Source: Ignavibacteriales bacterium (lineage in GTDB: Bacteria; Bacteroidota; Ignavibacteria; Ignavibacteriales; Melioribacteraceae). From it: a DNA stretch of 26,811 nucleotides. The position numbers were made by a program, and so were the translations under genes. This document shows, piece by piece, positions 1 to 7,179 of this stretch; the first letter of the stretch is position 1; each line of letters starts with the position of its first letter. The stretch spans positions 1 to 26,811 of the forward strand of contig QYQI01000014.1 in the NCBI GenBank assembly GCA_007280825.1. The letters are read 5' to 3'. The notes beneath the pieces were generated by a model that was not told where the DNA came from, made no database searches, and saw only the letters and a program-made list of their open reading frames with translations.

Positions 1-342
1 GCGTGTAAAACGGTCTGCGAACATCAACGTTCCTTTAAAAATACTTGTTTCTTTAACTGACTGGAGAAAAAATGCTGAGCACGATGGTTCGAAAGGACAA
101 TTATCGCCATCCAAATCAGATATAAAAAAGTAATATGTGTCTCGCATAACCGAAAGCAATGTCATTCCAAAACTAGATTTATCAACTGTATAATCATGAT
201 GATGAGTGACAGGAAGTTCGTAAAAAGTTTCTTTACCTTCCCACTTTACCCAATCAGTTTGTGCATTAAGATTATATGTAGAACTGAATAAGAATAAATA
301 AATACAAATGCTTAATGCTTTTCCAACTTTGAATCTTTTCAC
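1..342 (-). CDS. Secreted YidD-like protein, C-terminus cut by window edge
   Basis: The reading frame runs off the left edge, leaving 114 residues. A GTG at 342 is the only sensible start, because the ATG two bases upstream meets an immediate stop. Residues 1-28 form a signal peptide: a basic MKRFK, a hydrophobic stretch, then LNAQ. Residues 70-114 resemble the YidD family (membrane protein insertion efficiency factor): aromatic residues, C82, then PSC88S, then a basic stretch near F102-K103 and DRFTR at the edge. Ordinary YidD is a short cytoplasmic or peripheral protein of about 70-90 residues that assists YidC. This copy instead has a signal peptide and about 65 extra residues before the domain, so it probably acts outside the inner membrane and may not do the YidD job. 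No neighbour suggests a role. The family call is moderate and the function is not known. Confidence 0.6.
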   Translation of the reverse strand, partial: MKRFKVGKALSICIYLFLFSSTYNLNAQTDWVKWEGKETFYELPVTHHHDYTVDKSSFGMTLLSVMRDTYYFFISDLDGDNCPFEPSCSAFFLQSVKETSIFKGTLMFADRFTR

Positions 343-386
343 ATTATTCCTAAAAAATAATCACTCAGGCATTTAGGCACCAACGA

Positions 387-1529
387 TCAATCTTTCAACA
401 ATTCTCTCGCAATTATAATTCTCTGAATCTCCGAAGTACCTTCGTAAATTTCCGTGATCTTCGCATCGCGTAAATATCTTTCAACTAAATATTCTCTAAC
501 GTAACCATAACCACCGTGGATTTGGATCGCCTCAAGTGCGCATTCAACTGCGATTTTAGAAGAATATAATTTTGCCATTGCAGATTCTTTAACATATTTC
601 TTTCCGGCGTCTTTTAATGCTGCTGCTTGAAGAGTTAAAAGCTTAGCAGCTTCAACTTTCGTTGACATATCTGCAAGCTTAAATTGAATTGCCTGATGGT
701 TAGAAATTTCAGTTCCAAAAGCTTTGCGAGTTTTTGCATATTTAGTAGCGGCATCAAGACATCCTTCAGCAATTCCAACAGCTTGTGATGCAATTCCAAT
801 TCTTCCGCCGTTCAAAGTATTCATTGCAAAGTTAAATCCTTTGCCGACTTCCCAAATAATATTTTCTTCCGGAACTTGGCAGTTTTCAAAAGTTAACGAA
901 CAGGTATCGCTGCTTCTAATTCCAAGTTTATCTTCTTTAACTCCGTGACCAAAACCCGGCGTTCCTTTTTCTACAAGAAATGTTGTTATACCGTGATGAG
1001 CTTTTTCTTTATCTGTTTGAGTAACAACTAAATAATAATCGGCGGAAGATCCATTGGTAATCCAGTTCTTCATTCCGTTAATAACCCAGTGATTGCCTTC
1101 TTTATGTGCTGATGTGTTTTGCTTAGTTGCATCACTTCCGGCTTCAGGTTCAGACAATGCAAATGCCCCAAGTTTTTCTCCGCGTGCAAGTGGTTTTAAA
1201 TATTTTTCTTTTATGAGATCGCTTCCCCACTTTTCCAATCCGTAACAAACTAATGAATTGTTTACGGACATTATTACTCCCAGACTTGCATCAACTTTTG
1301 AAATCTCAATCATTGCTAAAACATAACTAACGGTATCAAGTCCGGCGCCGTCATATTGAGGCGAAACCATCATTCCCATAAATCCAAGTTCGCCAAGTTT
1401 CTTTACCAATTCAGCAGGGAATTTAGATTCTTTATCCCGCTCAACTGAAGTTGGAGCTATTTCAGATTCTGCAAACTCGCGAGCTGTCTGCTGGATCATC
1501 AATTGTTCTTCTGTGAATTCGAAGTTCAT
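387..1529 (-). CDS. Acyl-CoA dehydrogenase (short/medium-chain, butyryl-CoA type)
   Basis: This 380-residue protein has the standard length and layout of an FAD acyl-CoA dehydrogenase. It introduces the alpha-beta double bond into acyl-CoA and passes electrons to electron-transfer flavoprotein in the cytosol. The N-terminal helical domain starts MNFEFTEEQLMI. The middle beta domain has the FAD/substrate motif around ALSEPEAGSDA and the WITNG loop. The C-terminal helical domain carries IHGGYGY and ends EIYEGTSEIQ, where E363 is the expected catalytic base. Sequence similarity to the short-chain (butyryl-CoA) branch is strong, but chain-length preference cannot be read reliably. The ATG at 1529 follows a good ribosome-binding site (AAGAGGAAAGG). 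It is transcribed leftward and divergently from rlmN, with about 170 nt between them, so it is probably monocistronic. No link to the purine island is apparent. Confidence 0.93.
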   Translation of the reverse strand: MNFEFTEEQLMIQQTAREFAESEIAPTSVERDKESKFPAELVKKLGELGFMGMMVSPQYDGAGLDTVSYVLAMIEISKVDASLGVIMSVNNSLVCYGLEKWGSDLIKEKYLKPLARGEKLGAFALSEPEAGSDATKQNTSAHKEGNHWVINGMKNWITNGSSADYYLVVTQTDKEKAHHGITTFLVEKGTPGFGHGVKEDKLGIRSSDTCSLTFENCQVPEENIIWEVGKGFNFAMNTLNGGRIGIASQAVGIAEGCLDAATKYAKTRKAFGTEISNHQAIQFKLADMSTKVEAAKLLTLQAAALKDAGKKYVKESAMAKLYSSKIAVECALEAIQIHGGYGYVREYLVERYLRDAKITEIYEGTSEIQRIIIARELLKD

Positions 1530-1702
1530 CCTTTCCTCTTATTAATCTAATTTTGATTTGTTGTTTACATTTCAAAACTACTGAAAGGATTTCAAATATC
1601 AAATCCTCATTCTAATACTCAGGCACTAAGTGACTAAGGAACTGAAGCATTCAGTAACTTCTATCTTTGTCACTTTCCATCTTGATCTCTATATTTGTTT
1701 CA

Positions 1703-2767
1703 ATGAATACCAATAACAAGAAAATACAACTTAAAGGACTAACGCTTCCAGAACTTGAAGAGTATTTCGTTTCAATCGGCGAACCAAAGTTCAGAGGCAG
1801 ACAAGTCTTTAATTGGATGTATAATCATCTTGCTGCTGATTTTTCCGAAATGGGGAATATTTCAAAAGAGCTTAGACAAAAACTTTCTGCAAACTGCGAA
1901 CTGCAAACTTTAAACTTAGTAACTACTCAAAATTCACCATCAACCGGAACAAAAAAATATTTGTTTGCAACACATGATGAACGGAAGATCGAATCGGTCG
2001 TAATTCCAGAAAAAGAAAGAAATACACTTTGTATCTCCACTCAAGTCGGCTGCCCGCTTGATTGTAAATTTTGCGCAACAGGACTAATGGGTTATAAAAG
2101 AAATCTCTCTGTCGGTGAAGTTGTAGATCAATATCTTCTCACAGCTAAAGAGCATGGTAAAAAAAATATTACGAACATTGTTTATATGGGAATGGGAGAA
2201 CCATTTCTTAACTACGAAACAACATTAAAGTCAGTAGAAATTTTTACACACGAGCTTACAAAAGGATTGAGCAGACTACGCATTACAATTTCAACTGCTG
2301 GCATAGCACCAAGAATAAAAGATCTTGCCGATTGCGGTGTTCGCGTTAAACTTGCTTTCTCACTCCATTCCGGATTTGAAGATATTAGAAGTATGATAAT
2401 GCCAATCAACAAAAAATATTCTCTCAAAGAAAACCTTGAGGCATTAAAATATTATGCAAAGAAAACCAAAACACGAATCACTTTTGAATACACAATGCTT
2501 AAAGATATTAACGACCGGAACGAAGATATAAAAGCGCTTACTAAAATTTGCAGTTCTATTCCGTCAAAAATTAATATCATTCCGTTTAATAGTATAAAAC
2601 ACATGGCTCCGGAAGGAATTTCTTCTAAACTTGAGCCGACTTCACTAACAGAGATTCATCAATTTGCCGATAAACTCCGTAATAACAATATCACCGTAAT
2701 GATTCGCGAAACACAAGGTGATGATATAGCGGCGGCATGTGGGCAGTTGGCAGTTAAGATAAATTAG
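1703..2767 (+). CDS. rlmN: Dual-specificity RNA methyltransferase RlmN
   Basis: RlmN is a radical-SAM enzyme that methylates C2 of A2503 in 23S rRNA and of A37 in some tRNAs. From the ATG at 1703 the protein is 354 residues, the normal family size. The radical-SAM cluster motif CxxxCxxC is at C117, C121 and C124. The two mechanistic cysteines of the family are present: C110 in NTLCISTQVG and C346 in the C-terminal DDIAAACGQLA. GMGEP (SAM-binding region) and FSLHS are also seen. The frame is open upstream to a TTG at 1667, but those 12 extra residues (MSLSILISIFVS) match nothing in the family, so the ATG is preferred. Its 3' end overlaps the convergent mocA by 14 nt. It is a housekeeping gene next to, not part of, the purine island. 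Confidence 0.95.
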   Translation: MNTNNKKIQLKGLTLPELEEYFVSIGEPKFRGRQVFNWMYNHLAADFSEMGNISKELRQKLSANCELQTLNLVTTQNSPSTGTKKYLFATHDERKIESVVIPEKERNTLCISTQVGCPLDCKFCATGLMGYKRNLSVGEVVDQYLLTAKEHGKKNITNIVYMGMGEPFLNYETTLKSVEIFTHELTKGLSRLRITISTAGIAPRIKDLADCGVRVKLAFSLHSGFEDIRSMIMPINKKYSLKENLEALKYYAKKTKTRITFEYTMLKDINDRNEDIKALTKICSSIPSKINIIPFNSIKHMAPEGISSKLEPTSLTEIHQFADKLRNNNITVMIRETQGDDIAAACGQLAVKIN

Positions 2768-3377
2768 GGAGGAAAAAACTTTGCATATCTTCGGGCGTAT
2801 CAAAATCTTTTAAAATTTGGGAGTAACCACATTCCCAATTTTTTTTCTTCGTATCGCCATCATCTCGAATCATTCGAAGTGAAGAAGCTTGATCAGCAGT
2901 TAAAATTTTTTCGAATATTTTTTTCTTAAATAAAACCGGATGGCCTTCCTTTCCGTTATAACACGGTTGTATCCAATCTTTGCTGTCATCTATTTGAGAA
3001 ATTAGTTCACTGTAAAATTTTTCTTGATGAAACGGCTGATCTACAAAATGATATATGATCCAATCCGAATCTTTTAATTCTGTTAATCCGGTTTGAAGCG
3101 AAGTGAACATACCATGCTCATAGTTCGGATTATAAATGCAATTGACTCTTTTGTGGAATTGAGAATTGAGAATTGAGAATTGAGAATTAATGATTGATCC
3201 TATCTTGTATTTTTGAAATCCAGTTACGACAACAACTCTTTCGCAAACTGTTAAAAGCTTTTCAACTATTGTTACAACAAATGATTTACCCTTGTAAAAC
3301 ATTAACGGTTTGAACTGTCCCATTCTACCCGATAATCCGGCTGAGATTAGCAACCCGTTTATGATCGGTTTACTCAT
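2754..3377 (-). CDS. mocA: MocA/YgfJ-like molybdenum cofactor cytidylyltransferase
   Basis: MocA-family enzymes transfer CMP from CTP to molybdopterin, giving the cytidine dinucleotide cofactor used by bacterial xanthine-dehydrogenase-type hydroxylases. The protein has 207 residues, usual for the family. The nucleotidyltransferase signature lies at residues 9-25 (ISAGLSGRMGQFKPL). YNPNYEHGMFTSLQTG, the acidic VDQPF metal site and the GHPVLF motif follow in family order. Residues 64-74 (NSQFSILNSQF) are encoded by a 7-bp tandem repeat and look like an insertion in the surface segment before YNPNYEHGM. The start overlaps the stop of the PLP-enzyme gene by 4 nt (ATGA), so the two are translationally coupled. 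Its role is to serve the two molybdenum hydroxylases of the island. It overlaps convergent rlmN by 14 nt at the 3' end. Confidence 0.85.
   Translation of the reverse strand: MSKPIINGLLISAGLSGRMGQFKPLMFYKGKSFVVTIVEKLLTVCERVVVVTGFQKYKIGSIINSQFSILNSQFHKRVNCIYNPNYEHGMFTSLQTGLTELKDSDWIIYHFVDQPFHQEKFYSELISQIDDSKDWIQPCYNGKEGHPVLFKKKIFEKILTADQASSLRMIRDDGDTKKKNWECGYSQILKDFDTPEDMQSFFLPNLS
3156..3188. repeat. Heptanucleotide tandem repeat inside mocA
   Basis: On the + strand the unit GAGAATT occurs four times perfectly (from 3161, 3168, 3175 and 3182), with a five-base partial copy before them. It encodes residues 64-74 of mocA on the minus strand. Because 7 is not a multiple of 3, gain or loss of one or two units would shift the mocA frame, and three units would be needed to keep it. 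Confidence 0.9.
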
Positions 3378-4639
3378 TTATTTAATAATTTTTCTTTTAG
3401 AAGTTTTGGCGAGCTCGGTTCGATGTTAGGATTCCAACTCTTTAGAGCAGAGGTATCCTTCAATCCATTTCCGGTAAAAAGAAGCAGAGCAGTTTGGTCA
3501 CGCAATTTATTTAGTGATATATATTTTTTATATGCAGCAAATGTTGATGAAGAAGATGGCTCAATCAATATTCCGTAATTCTGCGCAACAAATTTTTGTG
3601 CTTCCAGTATTTCATTGTCGCTCACTTGTATTGCTTCACCTTTTGTTTTTATAATTGCATCATAAGTCATGTATAAACATCTTGGTGCACCGGCAGAAAT
3701 GGAATCGGCAATACTTTTAGCCGGCATGTATTCGAACTTTTGATCCTTCATATATCTAACAACTGCATTACTTCCTTCGGCCTGAACAGCAATTAATTTT
3801 GGAAGTTTTTCAATCCAGCCAAGCTCTTTCAATTCCCATAAACCTTTATACAGCCCACTCAATACAACTCCGTCACCGGTGGGAACAAAAATTAGGTCGG
3901 GCATTTTTCCTTTAGTTGTCATATAAATATCATATGCTGCAGATTTTTTACCCTCAATGGTAAGCGGATTATAACCTGTGTTTCTATTGTATAATTTTTT
4001 CTCTGAGGATATTTCCAGACAAGTATCGAATGCCAGATCATAGTCACCATCAACTAAATAAATTTCAGCTCCGTAAGATTGGATTTGAATCCGTTTTGCT
4101 TCTGGAATAAGTTTCGGAACAAAGATCATTGATTTCAATCCTAGCCGTGCGCAGATTCCCGCTAATGAAGAACCCGCATTCCCGGTTGAAGCCGCGGCAA
4201 TCTCTTTTATACCAAGCTCTTTTGCCTTAAGAGCAACTAAACTAGAAGCACGGTCTTTAAACGACAAAGTAGGATTACGTGTGTCATCAAGTACAAAAAA
4301 ATTGTTCCCATTGAAAGAATATTTTAAAAGACAATTTGATGGAAGAGATAATTTCTCAATGTCGTTCCGAAGAAGCGAAGAGATTGAGGGATTTTTCAAA
4401 TCAAGCGGCCATAAATAATTATACTGCCAAAATCTTCCCGGTTGAAGTTTTAGGAATTCCTTCCTCTTGTATTTCTTTTGAATTGATTCATAATCATATT
4501 CAATTAAAAGAACTCCTCGCAACGGTTGGTTCTTTTCAATCATGCCGCAAGATGGACAGAGATAGATCAGATTTTTTTCTATCTCATCTTTGTCGTACGT
4601 CTTACCACAATCAAAACATTTGTAATAATATTTTTTCAT
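3374..4639 (-). CDS. Threonine-synthase-like PLP enzyme with N-terminal zinc ribbon
   Basis: This is a fold-type II pyridoxal-phosphate enzyme of 421 residues, similar to threonine synthase. The N-terminus has two CxxC pairs (C8/C11 and C28/C31), a zinc-ribbon-like module seen in some threonine synthases. The PLP lysine is expected at K128 in NPTLSFKDRASS. The phosphate/substrate loop is ASTGNAGSS (150-158), and the C-terminal FTGNGLKD is the PLP ring site. By sequence alone it could be a true threonine synthase (O-phosphohomoserine to threonine). Its position argues for a role in the island instead: it follows ygeW and is coupled to mocA by a 4-nt overlap. Other yge clusters carry the ammonia-lyase YgeX, a related PLP enzyme, which is absent here, so an ammonia-lyase or beta-elimination role is a reasonable inference. 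The leader contains the three-hairpin repeat, and TTAGGAAACC before the ATG supplies the ribosome-binding site. Confidence 0.75.
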   Translation of the reverse strand: MKKYYYKCFDCGKTYDKDEIEKNLIYLCPSCGMIEKNQPLRGVLLIEYDYESIQKKYKRKEFLKLQPGRFWQYNYLWPLDLKNPSISSLLRNDIEKLSLPSNCLLKYSFNGNNFFVLDDTRNPTLSFKDRASSLVALKAKELGIKEIAAASTGNAGSSLAGICARLGLKSMIFVPKLIPEAKRIQIQSYGAEIYLVDGDYDLAFDTCLEISSEKKLYNRNTGYNPLTIEGKKSAAYDIYMTTKGKMPDLIFVPTGDGVVLSGLYKGLWELKELGWIEKLPKLIAVQAEGSNAVVRYMKDQKFEYMPAKSIADSISAGAPRCLYMTYDAIIKTKGEAIQVSDNEILEAQKFVAQNYGILIEPSSSSTFAAYKKYISLNKLRDQTALLLFTGNGLKDTSALKSWNPNIEPSSPKLLKEKLLNK

Positions 4640-4648
4640 GGTTTCCTA

Positions 4649-4771
4649 ATAGCCACGACATTTATGTCGTGGTAATATGAAACCACCCCCTTTTATTCCC
4701 CCTCCTTAATAAGGAGGGGGACACAGGGGGAGGTCATTAAATTAAATCCACGGGATAAATCCCGTGGCTAT
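4649..4771. repeat. Three-hairpin palindromic element with 9-bp terminal inverted repeats
   Basis: The ends are ATAGCCACG (4649-4657) and its exact complement CGTGGCTAT (4763-4771). Inside are three perfect stem-loops: 4653-4672 (9-bp arms CCACGACAT), 4698-4720 (10-bp arms CCCCCTCCTT) and 4748-4767 (9-bp arms CCACGGGAT). It fills most of the 195-nt gap between ygeW and the PLP-enzyme gene and contains no gene. The symmetrical ends and length suggest a miniature, non-autonomous repeat. In the leftward transcript it would form a strongly folded leader or intercistronic structure, ending about ten bases before the start codon. None of the stems is followed by a proper U-run, so it is not a textbook terminator. 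Confidence 0.8.
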
Positions 4772-4834
4772 ATTAAAAATTATAAGAATTAGCTTCTTCA
4801 TCCGATACAATATAAACTGGTATTGTACTTCGTG

Positions 4835-5845
4835 TCACATTGTTAATCCCATAATTGCTTTGGCTGTATGCAAACGATTTTCCGCTTCATCAAAAACGAT
4901 TGAGATATTCGGGTTATCAAGAATCTCATCAGTCACTTCATTGTTTCTATCAGCAGGAAGTGCGTGCATAAGTTTTACATTTTTATCGGCAAGTTTTATA
5001 CGCTTATCATCGCAAATCCAACTTTTATTTTTTTCAAGATTACTTTTCATTTCTTTCTTGCATTGATCTTCATGCGAGAGATAATAATCTTCATCATAAA
5101 AACCAAAGCCACCCCAATTTTTTGGAATAACAATCTGCGCGCCTTCAAATGCTTCATCCATATTATTTGTGAAGCGTAAACTTCCGCCGCCATCTTTTGC
5201 ATTCTTCTGAGCTTTCTCTACAATATTTTTACTGAGAGGAAATTCTTTTGGATGGGCAACAGTTACATCAATTCCGTAACGCGGGAAAAGAAGAATTTGT
5301 GTCTGAGGAACACTCAGCGGTTTTGAATGCGTTGTTGCATATGCCCAGCTTACTGTTACTTTTAATCCTTTTGTATTTCTGCCGAGATGTTCGAAGATCG
5401 TCATTAAATCTGCAAGTCCTTGAAATGGATGATAAACATCATCCTGCAGCGACATAACCGGTTTTCTTGAATTGGCCGCGAGTTCATTTAAATATTTGTT
5501 GCCGATTCCGTAGAAACAATTGCGGCATGCAATTCCGTGTCCCATACGGCTAAGAATTATTGCGGTATCTTTTGCAACTTCACCGTGAGTGATTTGCATT
5601 TTGTCGGGAGTAAGATCGTGCGCATGTCCGCCAAGCTGTGTCATCCCCGCTTCCATAGAGTTACGCGTGCGTGTTGATTGCTCGAAGAACATCATGAACA
5701 ATGTTTTATACGGCAGCCAGAGTGTGGGTTCTTCCGCATAGAATTTCTTTTTCAAATCAAACGCCGTGTCAAAAACTATATCGAGTTCTTCTTTTGTCCA
5801 GTTGTCTTCAGTTATAAAATGTCTTCCTCTGAAACGAGTTTCCAT
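4835..5845 (-). CDS. ygeW: YgeW-type (knotted) carbamoyltransferase
   Basis: YgeW belongs to the aspartate/ornithine transcarbamylase superfamily and is a trademark of the yge/ygf purine-catabolic cluster. The natural substrate of the family was long unsettled. In a catabolic setting it is expected to move a carbamoyl group from a ureido product to phosphate, yielding carbamoyl phosphate and so ATP. The 336-residue protein has the carbamoyl-phosphate loop STRTR at 57-61 and the second-domain HALP motif at 294-297. It also has the WAYATTHSKPLSVPQ segment, where ordinary transcarbamylases have a shorter loop; this is the region forming the knot in YgeW. The start is secure: GGAGG lies five bases before the ATG. 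It lies 25 nt downstream of ygeY in the same direction. Confidence 0.93.
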   Translation of the reverse strand: METRFRGRHFITEDNWTKEELDIVFDTAFDLKKKFYAEEPTLWLPYKTLFMMFFEQSTRTRNSMEAGMTQLGGHAHDLTPDKMQITHGEVAKDTAIILSRMGHGIACRNCFYGIGNKYLNELAANSRKPVMSLQDDVYHPFQGLADLMTIFEHLGRNTKGLKVTVSWAYATTHSKPLSVPQTQILLFPRYGIDVTVAHPKEFPLSKNIVEKAQKNAKDGGGSLRFTNNMDEAFEGAQIVIPKNWGGFGFYDEDYYLSHEDQCKKEMKSNLEKNKSWICDDKRIKLADKNVKLMHALPADRNNEVTDEILDNPNISIVFDEAENRLHTAKAIMGLTM

Positions 5846-5870
5846 TATTCCTCCAATAAGAAATATTCAG

Positions 5871-7070
5871 TTACTTAATTCTCTCTATTAACTCAAACGG
5901 AAACAGAGAATAAAACTTTGTTGCCTTCAGCAAATCTTCAAGAATAAGTTCTTCTTTTGATGAGTGAGCAAGTTCCTCTTTGCCCGGTGCAAAACCGATT
6001 GTTGGAATTCCAAAATGTCCGGCAGTTGCAACTCCGTTGGTAGAGAAACTCCATACACCGCTCTTTGCTTTTCCAATTGCTTCCTTAGAAGTTCTCATCG
6101 CTGCATCAACAAGCGGATGTTTCTCATCATAAACCCACGTAGGGAAATATGCTTCTTGTGAGAATTTCGTTCCCTTCCAGCTTGTTCCTTCAACATTTGG
6201 AATGGAAATCTTTGCATCGCTTTTATGTTTCTTGATTATCGCTTTCAATTCTTTCACAACAGAATTTTTATTCTCACCAATCGTCATTCTTCTATCAAGA
6301 TGGATCTCGCAGAAATCAGAAACAGAACAAACAGACGGCGCTTTGGAAACAATTTGACTAACGGTTATCGAACCTTTGCCGAGCGGTTGTTTTGGTTTTA
6401 ATTTTTTATCAAGCTTTTCAATATCAGAAATTATCGGCTGCATTTTGTAGATAGCATTAATTCCTTTCTGGTTGTGCGCGCCGTGAGCGGATTTCCCGGT
6501 TACCGTAATTTTCAATTCCATTCTTCCCCGCTGTCCGCGGTAAACTTTTAGATCGGTCGGTTCGCCAAGAACAACAAAATCCGGTTTAATTCCTTCGTTC
6601 GCAATAATATGATAAAGCGGATAACCGTCGGCATCTTCTTCAAGCACCGAACCGACAACATAAAGCGTGAATGGAAAATCATTTCCGTAAATCGCTTTCA
6701 AAACTTTTCCGGCGATCATGAATCCAGCCATTGCGGGTTTCTCATCAACAACTCCGCGTCCAAACATTTTCCCATTTTCAATAACACCGCCAAAAGGAGG
6801 ATGCGCCCACGTTTCAGTATCGGTTACTTTCACTGTATCAACGTGTGCATCAAACATAATTTTTATTGGTCCGTTCCCGATTCTTCCTATCGCATTTCCG
6901 AATCCATCATGAAACGCTTCATCAAATCCGTACTCTTGCATCTTCGATACAATAAATTCTACAATTTCTTTTTCTTCCCCGCTATAGCTTTTGATTTGAA
7001 TCAGTTTTTGAATTAGAGCGAAAAGATTTTCTTTCTCTGCTTCGACAGCATTAAATAATTTTTCTTTCAT
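5871..7070 (-). CDS. ygeY: YgeY-type M20 metallohydrolase
   Basis: YgeY is an M20-family zinc hydrolase (deacylase/amidohydrolase) found with ygeW in purine/selenium-linked clusters. The 399 residues contain the usual di-metal ligands: H76 and D78 (FDAHVDTV), D109 in GRGVVDEKPAMAG, the E144-E145 pair in SVLEEDADG, E170 in VLGEPTDL and H369 in ELAHSSKEEL. The lid (dimerisation) domain spans roughly residues 180-290, including KSAHGAHNQKG. In the pathway it most likely cleaves an amide or ureido bond of the opened ring before YgeW acts; this is an inference from context. It is the first gene of the leftward block ygeY-ygeW-PLP-mocA and diverges from ygfK across 109 nt. The start ATG at 7070 has only a weak upstream GGAATAA. 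Confidence 0.93.
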   Translation of the reverse strand: MKEKLFNAVEAEKENLFALIQKLIQIKSYSGEEKEIVEFIVSKMQEYGFDEAFHDGFGNAIGRIGNGPIKIMFDAHVDTVKVTDTETWAHPPFGGVIENGKMFGRGVVDEKPAMAGFMIAGKVLKAIYGNDFPFTLYVVGSVLEEDADGYPLYHIIANEGIKPDFVVLGEPTDLKVYRGQRGRMELKITVTGKSAHGAHNQKGINAIYKMQPIISDIEKLDKKLKPKQPLGKGSITVSQIVSKAPSVCSVSDFCEIHLDRRMTIGENKNSVVKELKAIIKKHKSDAKISIPNVEGTSWKGTKFSQEAYFPTWVYDEKHPLVDAAMRTSKEAIGKAKSGVWSFSTNGVATAGHFGIPTIGFAPGKEELAHSSKEELILEDLLKATKFYSLFPFELIERIK

Positions 7071-7179
7071 GTTTATTCCAAATCTATTTTGTAACTAAAC
7101 AAAATTACAAAATTGCTTACACACTTAATACCAGTATACCTTATATTTATGATGTTCAAGAAAAAAAACTGGAATTATA
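7071..7179. promoter_or_regulatory. Divergent ygeY/ygfK intergenic region, possible promoters
   Basis: These 109 nt separate two divergent blocks of the same island, so both promoters, and possibly one shared operator, should lie here. On the + strand TTGCTT (7113-7118) and TATACC (7135-7140), 16 bp apart, make a poor sigma-70-like pair ahead of ygfK. The region is very AT-rich, so this could be chance. No clear operator palindrome was seen. Confidence 0.3.

Noticed and set aside
361..386. ACTCAGGCA shared by the flanks of the acyl-CoA dehydrogenase gene (about 364 and 1617), suggesting mobile-element direct repeats
   Set aside because: The match is only nine bases, the surrounding sequence differs, and the gene is an ordinary chromosomal type; it is more likely decayed dispersed repeat sequence.
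1667..1702. TTG start for rlmN
   Set aside because: The extra residues match nothing in the family, and an ATG at 1703 gives the expected N-terminus.
3156..3188. Possible CRISPR or minisatellite reading of the 7-bp array
   Set aside because: The units are contiguous with no spacers and are too short for CRISPR; it is a simple tandem repeat.
4336..4680. 114-codon open frame on the + strand inside the threonine-synthase-like gene
   Set aside because: It is antisense to a well-supported gene and has no recognisable features. The other frames antisense to real genes (for example 6609-7016, 18753-19034 and 25058-25279) were rejected on the same ground.
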